From contig NW_027195397.1 in assembly GCF_038502225.1 (NCBI RefSeq), positions 124,001-188,000 of the forward strand: a stretch of DNA of 64,000 nt. The letters run 5' to 3'. The notes beneath the pieces were generated by a model that was given only the letters and a program-made list of their open reading frames with translations, did not search any database and was not told where the DNA came from. The position numbers and the translations under genes were made by a program. The stretch is from Cherax quadricarinatus. Its lineage: Eukaryota > Arthropoda > Malacostraca > Decapoda > Parastacidae. Below, piece by piece: positions 55,001 to 64,000 of the stretch; the stretch's first letter is position 1, and every line of letters starts with the position of its first letter.

Positions 55001-56303
55001 AGGTGTTGCACACCCTGGTATGGATCGTTCAGTAAAACAAGCCAGATTGAAATACTTTTGGCCTCGTATGGCAACTGATATTTCTGAGTGTGTTAAGAAA
55101 TGTAGTGTCTGCATGCAACATAAAGGTAATGCTAATGGCCCTAATCCAATCCAAGTGTATCCAACTACTAGCGAACCGTGGGAAAGAGTTGCGCTAGATT
55201 TGTTAACTAATTTCCAATGTTCCCTCCAATGCAACAAACATCTGTGTGTTATGGTAGACCATTTCACCAGATATTGTGAGTTAGTTCCTATTGCAGATAA
55301 GACTGCCGAGACAGTAGCTAAAGCGTTTAAAGAACGCATTATCTGCAGGCATACCACCCCTAAGTCCCTAGTAACAGATAATAGAGGTGAATTCTGTAAT
55401 GAGATTCTTGAAAATTTGTGCACCTTGTACAAGATCTCTAAATCCACCATTGTTCCTCATCATCCTGCCAGCAATGGGTTAGCGGAACGAACCAGTAAGA
55501 AAGTACTTGATGTCTTGAGAGCCACTATCAATCCCAACAGTGAAACTTGGGATGAAGTCATACCTGATGTGCAGTGTGCTATAAATTCTGCTTACAATGT
55601 TTCTATAGGTGACACTCCACATTATGCATTGTACGGTGTAGATAAACGTTTGCCTTATGAGTTGTTATATTCTAATCCGAAACCAAATTACAACCCTGAT
55701 GATTTCATAGCAACTCGTACCAGCTTAGCTCAAAGTGTTTTTAGAAGAATCCGTGAAACACTTCATAAATCAACAGCAGAATTTACAAGAGTCGCAAACA
55801 CTCGAGCAAAGCCATCCAAAATCAAAGTAGGTTCGAGAGTTATGCTGACTAACTTTAACAAAACGTCTGCAATGCCAAAGCTTGATCAAAAGTTTGTTGG
55901 TCCTTATCGAGTAGTTGAACATATCACTGGTAATAAGTATAAGGTTAGAGAAATTAATACTGGTCAGTATAAAGAATCGCATTTAGATCACATGAAGTTA
56001 GTATGTGATGATGTTCCAACCCAGACTAATGTGACAGACTCTGACAATCCTCCTGATCCTGTACTCTCTTCCTCTGATACTCAGTCAGACGATCAACCTG
56101 AATGTCGTTATTCCCTACTTACACGACAGGTATTGAGAAATCCTCAAGTATCATTTGTAACTTCCAATTCAGATTTGCCTCAAATACAGCATGAGTTAGC
56201 CAATGCAACAGAGTTTGATCCTCCCAGAGATGACACCCATTCTGCATATTTCAATCTTACCCTAGCAGAGTTGGGGTTAAATGTAAATAACCTGTATAGA
56301 TGA
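52077..56303 (+). pseudogene. Pol: protease, RT, RNase H, integrase, four in-frame TGA
   Basis: A single reading frame for 4.2 kb with no frameshift, broken only by TGA at 53769, 53862, 54723 and 54786. Order: aspartic protease (MDSGAQVNI), RT (VPKKDGTWRPVIDFRKLN, then VYLDDVIV with the catalytic YLDD), RNase H (TTDASSIGIGA, TDHAPL), integrase zinc region (HPGM...CSVCMQHK), integrase core with D, D (TDNRGEF) and E (NGLAERTSKK), and a GPY-like C-terminal end (FVGPYRV). The usual DNGG of integrases reads DNRG here. No env-like gene follows. Inactive as it stands. Confidence 0.88.
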
Positions 56304-56781
56304 ATAATTACAGTATCAACTTATCAGTATTCAAGAATTTTTTTTTGTGTTCACGTTCTCTCCGAATTCTGAGAGTTAACAGTCTAGATTTGAGTGCACC
56401 GAATCTGCCTTTCTGTTAAACACTTCTTTCTTTGTATATATTCCTTCCTCAGAATCCGTAGATCACATGAATACAGATTGATCGATCAAATTTTTTTTAT
56501 CACTTCTATTGTGTAATCTCAACGTTGAGTTTCATTCGATGAGTTTCATTCGATAAGTTTCATTCAATGAGTTTCATTCGATGAGTTGTGCTATATTATA
56601 CCTTGTATTGCATTACAGTTTCAGGTACGTAAGCTTCCATTCCAATGTTCTACTTATGTATGTTATAATGTTCAATTGTTGTGTACTTTGACATTGTATA
56701 GAATCAGCCCAAGCCGTATACCTGCAATCTCTAGTTTGTATTAGTTGTATGTCGGGACGACATACGTTAGCGTCGCCGAGC
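56304..56781 (+). other. LTR element 3' non-coding region
   Basis: Contains four short repeats of about 16 bp (GAGTTTCATTCGAT, 56525-56590) and a perfect palindrome GTATGTCG-GGA-CGACATAC just before the right LTR. No clear polypurine tract. Confidence 0.55.
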
Positions 56782-57073
56782 TCTCAGTAGTAGTACCAGT
56801 TCCTAGTAACTAGTTACCAGTAACCAGTGTACCAGTAGATGACTCACTACCAACCGTCTGTGTGAATCATGACTGTATTCATATTGTTGCTGACCTAGCA
56901 GTATTTCAAACACCCCTTCACATATGGGTACTGTGGGCGATCAGTCTTACGAGAGTGAGCAAGGAGGCAGGTCACGGCTGTTTGGGCGCTTCACACACTA
57001 TCCGTAATATACGTACTACCAGCCTACATGAGTATTTCTTTACCCTATCCACGTGTTCGAACCCCACATGATA
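56782..57073 (+). repeat. Right LTR
   Basis: Matches 48406-48700 almost throughout, ends CCACATGATA and is followed by TCTGTACTC satellite. Confidence 0.78.
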
Positions 57074-58238
57074 TCTGTACTCATAATATAATCACGGGAG
57101 CTCTGTACTCATAATATAATCACAGGGAGCTCTGTACTCATAATATAATTACAGGGAGCTCTGTACTCATAATATAATCACGGGAGCTCTGTACTCATAA
57201 TATAATCACGGGAGCTCTGTACTCATAATATAATCACGGGAGCTCTGTACTCATAATATAATCACGGGGAGCTCTGTACTCATAATATAATCACGGGAGC
57301 TCTCTACTCATAATATAATCACAGGAGCTCTGTACTCATAATATAATCACGGGGAGCTCTGCGCTCATAATATAATCACGGGGAGCTCTGTACTCATAAT
57401 ATAATCACGGGAGCTCTGTACTCATAATATAATCACGGGAGCTCTGTACTCATAATATAATCACGGGAGCTCTGTACTCATAATATAATCACGGGAGCTC
57501 TGTACTCATAATATAATCACGGGGAGCTCTGTACTCTTAATATAATCACTGGCAGCTCTGTACTCATAATATAATCACGGGAGCTCTGTACTCATAATAT
57601 AATCACGGGAGCTCTGTACTCATAATATAATCACGGGGAGCTCTGTACTCATAATCACGGGGAGCTCTGTACTCATAATCACGGGAGCTCTGTACTCATA
57701 ATATAATCACGGGAGCTCTGTACTCATAATATAATCACGGGAGCTCTATACTCATAATATAATCACGGGAGCTCTGTACTCATAATATAATCACGGGGAG
57801 CTCTGTACTCATAATATAATCACGGGGAGCTCTGTACTCATAATATAATCACGGGAGCTCTGTACTCATAATATAATCACGGGAGCTCTGTACTCATAAT
57901 ATAATCACGGGGAGCTCTGCGCTCATAATATAATCACAGGGAGCTCTGTACTCATAATATAATCACGGGAGCTCTGTACTCATAATATAATCACGGGAGC
58001 TCTGTACTCATAATATAATCACGGGAGCTCTGTACTCATAATATAATCACGGGGAGCTCTGCGCTCATAATATAATCACAGGGAGCTCTGTACTCATAAT
58101 ATAATCACGGGAGCTCTGTTCTCATAATATAATCACGGGGAGCTCTGCGCTCATAATATAATCACGGGAGCTCTGTACTCATAATATAATCACGGGAGCT
58201 CTGTACTCATAATATAATCACGGGAGCTCTGTACTCAT
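57074..58238. repeat. 28-bp satellite, right block, about 41 copies
   Basis: Same unit as 44875-48405, with many GGGGAGCTC units and a local variant reading GAGCTCTGCGCTC. The latter is not seen in the left block, so the two sides of the LTR element have distinct variants. Confidence 0.95.
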
Positions 58239-59555
58239 AACCAACAACTTTTCTCAATACATTTTAAGAAGCTCCAACAACACACTACAAGTCTTAACTT
58301 TCACAATTATTTCTCATTTTCCAGCACCACGTTGTACAAGTCCCACAACATCTCACAACATCCCAACAAGTCACACAACTTTCGCTTGTCTCATCCATCC
58401 ACTTACTTTTGTTTTTCACTCACAACCCACAAAGACACAACACCCACAACATTTTACATACTTTTCTCATTATCTGTTAAGAGCCTCCAACAGGATACAA
58501 TATATCCATTGTTTAGATATTAGAACCAAAAAAAATTCGCACACACGGTACATCCCCGACTTGAGACTCGAGATGATACCAGTTACAATTTACATTGCTT
58601 TGTGAGGTCACGGGACAGTTGGTGTCAAGCAAGAAAGTGTGAGGTCACCTCACCTCACCACAATTATCTCAACCCACATTACCCACAATACTTGACTCAA
58701 ATGGTAAAACAATTTTTCTGTTTTTCGGGTAAAATAACAAAAATATAATACCCCCAATTTTTCTCGTTTTCAACAATAAATAAAATGATATAACCAATGC
58801 ACTGTTTGAGGGTTGCCTGTGGTACGTTCCCGATAAAACTGACACTAAAACCCACATTAGTTTGCTGAGCGAATTTGAGTTACATTCTCCAGGGGAGCCC
58901 TGAGACCGCTAACAGCCATCACATCTCCTCACAACACAAAATCATGTTCACCAACTCCATATCATATTTGCCAACATCTAAGAACGCTTAAGACAGATTA
59001 CTAAGATCATTATAATAACTTTAATCACTTAGGACAAGTCCACTAAATAATGATCGCTTATGTCATGACAACCATAATCTAAGATACTGATAATCACAAT
59101 CACCAACTCCATATTATATTTACCATTATCTAAGAACTCTTAGGACAAAGCACTATGATCACTAAAAAACACACATTTTTATACACATACCCCCAAATCA
59201 CTTTATCTAAGATCACCAAGTACTAAATTCAATAAAAATCTAATATCATTATTAATAAGATCACTTTTTTCACAAAAATCACGTTCACCAACTCCATATC
59301 AATGATTACTGTTTATCTAAGAACATTTAGGACAAAGCACTAATATCACTAAAACAACACACATTTTTAAACACATTCCCTCAAATCACTATAACCAAGA
59401 TCACTATTACTACGATCACAGATCACTTTCATTTTTATAAACTTTTCAAAATCATCACTCTATCAATTTTTCCGTCGATAAATCTTCACTCTCATTACCT
59501 TACCTGCAGGAAATCACAACAACATCTATTAAAGTAGATTTCGTGATAACATTTG
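58239..59555. repeat. AT-rich spacer with degenerate repeat of about 160-190 bp
   Basis: CACCAACTCCATATCA or close variants start three related segments near 58950, 59100 and 59290, each with TATCTAAGAAC, TTAGGACAAAGCACTA and ACACACATTTTT. The first 650 bp (58239-58900) shows nothing identifiable. Confidence 0.6.
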
Positions 59556-59559
59556 AATA

Positions 59560-59840
59560 CTCCCAAACTATTTTGAGCACTTCCGAACAACACTGGAACA
59601 CTTCCAAACACTGGAACACTTCCAAAATTACATTGGAACACTACCAAACAACATGGATCGCCTCTAAACAACATTGGATCACTACTAAACAACATTGAAG
59701 CACTTCCAAACAACACTGGTATACTTCCAAGCAACATTGGAACACTACCAAACGACATTGGAACACTACAAAATTACACTGGAACGCTTCCAAACAACAT
59801 TGGAACACTCCAAAATAAAGTTTGAATATTTCCAGATAAC
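59560..59840. repeat. Degenerate short tandem repeat, period about 23
   Basis: Irregular copies of ACATTGGAACACTACCAAAC with variable length. Confidence 0.7.
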
Positions 59841-59965
59841 TTTGAGCATCTCTAAAATAACATTTGAATACTCACAAACAACATTTGCCATCTCTAACTC
59901 ATCCACCAAATTACATTCTCATTCACACATTTCATTAACTGAAAATTACATCTCATCCACCAAAC

Positions 59966-59968
<3 letters not shown>

Positions 59969-60052
<84 letters not shown>
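59969..60052. repeat. CA microsatellite
   Basis: About 40 CA units with two CAT interruptions, ending exactly at the LINE-6 ORF1 ATG. Confidence 0.98.
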
Positions 60053-60055
<3 letters not shown>

Positions 60056-61084
60056 GGGCAACCTAGAACTAGGATGAAAACAAAGGGCCCGAAGGACGAA
60101 TCTGGGAGGGAGGACTGGGAGGCAGAGCTCAAAAAAAAGGAGGAAGACTTGGGAAGGAGGCTAGATGATCTTGCAAGGAAGATGGAGGAGAGGTTAGCAG
60201 CAGAATCCAGAAGGTGGGAGCAACATGCCACAGTAGCAGAAGCCAAGATACAGAGATTAGAAGAGGAGCTGAGACATCTGAAACAGCCTAGAGACAAAGA
60301 TATTACAGAAGTAGCATCAGCAATGTCTACATCAGACACAGACAAAAGGTCTGAAGGGAGCATGGAAGCTAAACTGTATGCAGAGGTCCTGTCAAACCCA
60401 CATGGGGCCAAAACAAAGACAGGGAGCACACTAGGACAGAATGAGAGGTTGGAAGACATTGAAGGAACTAGGACATGTGCAGGGACCTTACCAGACACTT
60501 GTGGGGGCCAGGAACAGGTGAGCAGGAAGGACAAACCAATGAGCATAGGAGCCACAGCTAGGGAAGGGACTGAAGGAAGGAACACTCCACGGGAAGGAAC
60601 TAAAACACCTCAGAGGATGCAATGGGAGTCACAGTGGGAGGTGGAAAGGGAGAGATCAGTTTTTGTCTATGGGCTAGACGAAGCTAAAGGGGAAACATAT
60701 GAGGAATGAAAGCAGGAGGAGAAAAAAGCGATTGAAGGTATCATGAAGGTGATAGGCGAGGGAGACATGACCCAGGTGGCAAATTTTCGGAGAATCGGGT
60801 GGTTCACAAAGAAAAGGAATCGGCCTCTCAAAGTAATTTTCAAGGCAGAATCAACTCGAACCATGATCCTGCAGGAGAAAGCACGGCTGAGAGGCAAACA
60901 GGACTTCAAGAGTGTGTATATCGATCGAGACAGAACACAGGAGGAAAGGATGATGCTGAAAGAGAGAGTGCAAAAATGAAAGGAGGAATGGGAGGAAATG
61001 AAAAAGGAGAGCATAATAACCCAGGAACAGGTGGAAGGACAAGCACACCCCCCAGAAACACCTGCAGAAGGACTCCAGCCATGA
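60053..61084 (+). pseudogene. LINE-6 ORF1, coiled coil, two in-frame TGA
   Basis: Frame of 343 codons. Residues about 20-85 are highly charged with heptad character (EAELKKKEEDLGRRLDDLA, RLAAESRRWEQH), predicting a coiled coil that would trimerise or dimerise the protein. A C-terminal part with SVFVYGLDEAKGETYEE and RPLKVIFKAE resembles an RNA-binding fold, as in L1-type ORF1. TGA stops lie at 60707-60709 and 60977-60979 without frame change. The end TGA (61082-61084) overlaps the ORF2 ATG. Confidence 0.75.
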
Positions 61085-62330
61085 CACCCCCAAGGCAACT
61101 GCACAATCCAAACCAACCATCACACACCGACCCCTCAGTTCCCACCCCCCCATCACGAACCCTACCCCTACAGCAACCCCATATGGGAGCTCTTCCTCCA
61201 CCTCCACTGCAACCCCCACACAGGCCCCCACAAGGGCTCCTGCTCTCCCAACCCCAGTATTCCCCCAGGACCACAGTTACAGTATTCAAACAGAGGCTGA
61301 AGGTTTGGTACGCAAATGCGGATGGATTAACGAATAAATATGAGGAATGGCAAGAAAGAATCAATGAGAAGTCCCCAGACATCATAGCAGTTACAGAATC
61401 AAAACTCACGGAGACAATAACAGATGCAATCTTCCCACCAGGATACCAGATCATGAGGAAAGATAGAAGGGGCAGAGGGGGAGGAGGGGTTGCTCTGCTC
61501 GTAAAATACCGATGGAAATTCGAGAAAATGGGAGGCATAGACGAGACAGGAGAAAGGAACTACATAGTAGGTACATTTCAGTCAGGGGAGCACAAGGTGG
61601 TCATTGCAGTGATGAATAATCCACCACAGAACTGCAGGAGGCCAAGAGAGGAATATGAAGAGAGCAACAGAGCAATGGTGGACACACTTGCTGAGGTGGC
61701 AAGAAGAACTCACTCCAGCAGAGCAAAGTTGCTGGTTATGGGGGGTTTCAACCACAGGGAGATTGACTGGGAAAACCTGGAGCCACATGCGGGTCCCGAA
61801 ACATGGAGAGCCAAGATGTTGGGTGTGGTACTGGAAAAACCTCATGCACCAACATGTTAAAGACACTACCAGAGTGAGAGGGGAGGATGAACCAGCAAGA
61901 TTGGACCTTGTGTTCACCCTGGGCAGTTCAGACATTGAGGACATCACATATGAGAGTCCCCTAGGAGCTAGTGACCACATGGTTCTGTGCTTTGAATACA
62001 TAGTAGAGTTGCAAGTGGAGAGAGTAACAGGAGTTTAATGGGAAAAGCCTGACTATAAAAGAGGGGACTACATAGGGTTGAGGAACTTCCTGCAGGAGGT
62101 TCCGTGGAACAGAGAACTGGCAGGAAAGCCAGTAAATGAAATGATGGAATATGTAACAACAAAATGCAAGGAGGCAGTGGAAAGGTTTATTCCCAAGGGA
62201 AACAGAAACAATGGGAAGACCAGAACGAGGGTTTACCTGACGTGTAAGGAGGCAAAAAAAAGTGCAATAAAGAATGGAAAAAGTACAGAAGGCAGAGAAC
62301 ATATGAAAAGAGGGAGATAAGTCGCAGAGC
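61081..62330 (+). pseudogene. LINE-6 ORF2 endonuclease part, frameshifted
   Basis: Starts MTPPRQLHNPNQPS with a proline-rich leader, then LKVWYANADGLTNKYEEW, AVTESKL, GGGGVALLVKY, LLVMGGFNHREIDW (usual GDFN reads GGFN) and, after a frame change near 61820, LDLVFTLG and ASDHMVL. A TAA occurs at 62037-62039 and a shift at the A run near 62259. The altered GGFN is a probable loss of a catalytic aspartate. Confidence 0.78.
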
Positions 62331-62588
62331 CAGGAATGAGTATGCACAGGTAAGGAGGGAGGCCCAGAGACAGTATGAAAATAACATAGCATCGAAAATC
62401 AAGACTGACCCGAAACTGTTGTATAGCCACATCAGGAGGAAGACAACAGTCAAAGACCAGGTGATCAGACTGAGGACAGAAGGTGGAGAACTCACAAGAA
62501 ATGATCAGGAGGTATGTGAGGAGCTAAACAGGAGATTTAAGGAAGTTTTTACAGTAGAGACAGGAAGGGCATCAAGAGGTTAGGTTAG

Positions 62589-64000
62589 GAAGACAGCACA
62601 GAAGGGAGGGTACATCAAGAGGGAATATACCAACAAGTGTTGGATGACATACGAACAACCGAGGAGGAGGTGCAGAAGCTGCTAAGTGACCTTGATACCT
62701 CAAAGGCGATGGGACAGGACAGCATCTCCCCATGGGTCCTTAGAGAAGGAGCAGAGATGCTGTGTGTGCCCCTAACCACAATCTTCAACACATCCCTTGA
62801 AACTGGGCAACTACCTGAGAAATGGAAGACAGCAAATGTAGTCCCCATATTTAAGAAAGGAAACAGAAATGAGGCACTAAACTACAGACCTGTGTCTCTG
62901 ACATGTATTGTGTGCAAAGTCATGGAGAAGATTATCAGGAGGAGAGTGGTGGAACACCTGGAATGGAACAAGATTATAAATGAAAACCAGCATGGGTTCA
63001 TGCAAGGCAAATCCTGTGTCACAAACCTTCTGGAGCTTTATGGCAAGGTAACAGAAGTAAGACACGAGAGAGAGGGGTGGGTTGATTGCGTTTTCCTAGA
63101 CTGCAGGAAGGCCTTTGACACAGTTCCCCACAAGAGATTAGTGCAGAAGCTGGAGGATCAGGCGCATATAACAGGGAGGGCACTGCAATGGATCAGGGAA
63201 TACCTGACAGGGAGGCAACAACGAGTCATGGTATGTGAAGAGGTATCACAGTGGGCGCCTGTGACGAGCAGGGTCCCACAGGGGTCAGTTCTAGGACCAG
63301 TGCTATTTTTGATATATGCGAACGACATGATGGAAGGAATAGACTCTGAAGTGTCCCTATTCGCAGATGATGTGAAGCTGATGAGAAGAATTAAATCGGA
63401 TGAGGATGAGGCAGGACTGCAAAGAGACCTGGACAGGCTGGACATGTGGTCCAGAAACTGGCTTCTCGAATTCAACCCTGCCAAATGCAAAGTCATGAAG
63501 ATTGGGGAGGGGCAAAGAAGACCGCAGACAGAGTATAGGCTAGGTGGACAAAGACTACAGACCTCACTCAGGGAGAAAGACCTTGGGGTGACCATAACAC
63601 CGAGCACGTCACCGGAGGCACACATCAACCAAATAACTGCTGCAGCATACGGGCGCCTGGCAAACCTGAGAATAGCGTTCCGATACCTTAATAAGGAATC
63701 GTTCAAGACACTGTACACTGTGTATGTTAGGCCCATACTGGAGTATGCAGCACCAGTCTGGAACCCACACCTGGTCAAGCACGTCAAGAAGTTAGAGAAA
63801 GTACAAAGGTTTGCAACAAGGCTAGTCCCAGAGCTCAGGGGAATGTCGTACGAGGAAAGGTTGAGGGAAATCGGACTGACGACACTGGAGGACAGAAGGG
63901 TCAGGGGAGACATGATAACGACATACAAGATACTGCGGGGAATAGACAGGGTGGACAGAGATAGGATGTTCCAGAGAGGGGACACAGGGACAAGGGGTCA
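62589..64000 (+). pseudogene. LINE-6 reverse transcriptase, open to window edge
   Basis: Open from after a TAG (62586-62588) to the end of the window. Motifs: AMGQDSISPWVLREG, NYRPVSLTCIVCKVMEKI, QHGFMQGKSCVTNLL, LDCRKAFDTVPHK, RVPQGSVLGPVLFL and the catalytic LFADDVKL. The C-terminal domain has LEDRRVRGDMITTYKIL. The frame is clean here, unlike the upstream part of ORF2. Linked to the endonuclease part by a segment with further stops (62330-62588). Confidence 0.85.

Larger units (their letters stand above)
48406..57073 (+). mobile_element. Ty3/gypsy-like LTR retrotransposon inside the 28-bp satellite
   Basis: Two near-identical terminal repeats of about 291-295 bp (48406-48700 and 56782-57073) enclose gag, protease, RT, RNase H and integrase in the Ty3/gypsy order. 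Satellite flanks both sides and is restored by removing the element plus a TCTG duplication. The ends (TCTCAG... and ...GATA) are not the usual TG...CA, and no polypurine tract is obvious before the right repeat, so the true repeat could extend further left. Confidence 0.85.
60053..64000 (+). mobile_element. LINE-6 (CR1/Jockey-like), runs off right edge
   Basis: Plus strand: ORF1 60053-61084, ORF2 from 61081 overlapping it by ATGA. It has endonuclease and RT, with stops and frameshifts. No 5' UTR can be seen because the CA tract ends at the start codon. Confidence 0.88.

Noticed and set aside
59495..59758. Minus-strand 87-residue repetitive protein
   Set aside because: Translation of a degenerate short tandem repeat.
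63158..63985. Minus-strand 275-residue ORF
   Set aside because: Shadow of the plus-strand LINE-6 reverse transcriptase, which carries all RT motifs.

Overview
This window looks like repeat-dense, non-coding DNA from a large animal genome. Every recognisable coding stretch belongs to a transposable element (TE); the rest is mostly satellite and minisatellite arrays. No conserved host gene, rRNA or functional tRNA was recognised. Several repeats (a LINE tail built on CCAGGTAA, a SINE with a tRNA-Val-like head, a hammerhead-bearing repeat) resemble families I associate with decapod crustaceans such as crayfish. That assignment is from memory and is an inference; the sequence itself shows only an intron-poor, TE-rich metazoan locus.

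Layout. 1-3.6 kb: minus-strand Tx1/L1-like LINE running off the left edge. 3.65-5.73 kb: 5'-truncated LINE of a second family (here 'LINE-3'), followed directly by a 42-bp minisatellite (to 7.17 kb) and a SINE. 8.0-12.1 kb: 27-bp satellite. 12.4-14.3 kb: LINE fragment whose coding sequence has expanded into a 44-bp satellite. 14.3-17.5 kb: another minus-strand LINE ('LINE-4') interrupted by a palindromic insertion with three hammerhead-ribozyme-like motifs. 17.55-33.9 kb: a nested stack. A plus-strand Tx1-like LINE is split into three pieces by a CR1-like LINE (itself split by a minus LINE-3 copy) and by a hAT DNA transposon with an 8-bp target duplication. The hAT is itself split by 'LINE-5', which contains a LINE-3 fragment. 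33.9-36 kb: unrecognised. 36-41.4 kb: the most complete LINE-3 copy (minus) with an unusual ORF1, broken by a SINE. 41.4-42.3 kb: another LINE-3 copy. 42.7-44.3 kb: two related 3'-end-like segments and minisatellites. 44.9-58.2 kb: a 28-bp satellite split by a Ty3/gypsy-like LTR retrotransposon (48.4-57.07 kb). 58.2-60.05 kb: degenerate repeats and a CA microsatellite. 60.05-64 kb: plus-strand 'LINE-6' running off the right edge.

How the parts relate. LINE-3 and LINE-6 both join ORF1 to ORF2 through an ATGA overlap, as expected for coupled translation. The SINEs share a 3' block with LINE-4, so LINE-4 relatives may supply their reverse transcriptase. Satellites arise next to or inside LINE copies at least twice. 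Almost all element ORFs carry stops, frameshifts or insertions; the longest intact reading frames are the two LINE ORF1s (2289-3563 and 39330-40604) and the LTR element gag.

LINE numbers are local labels. Clade names rest on motif reading only and need a phylogeny.
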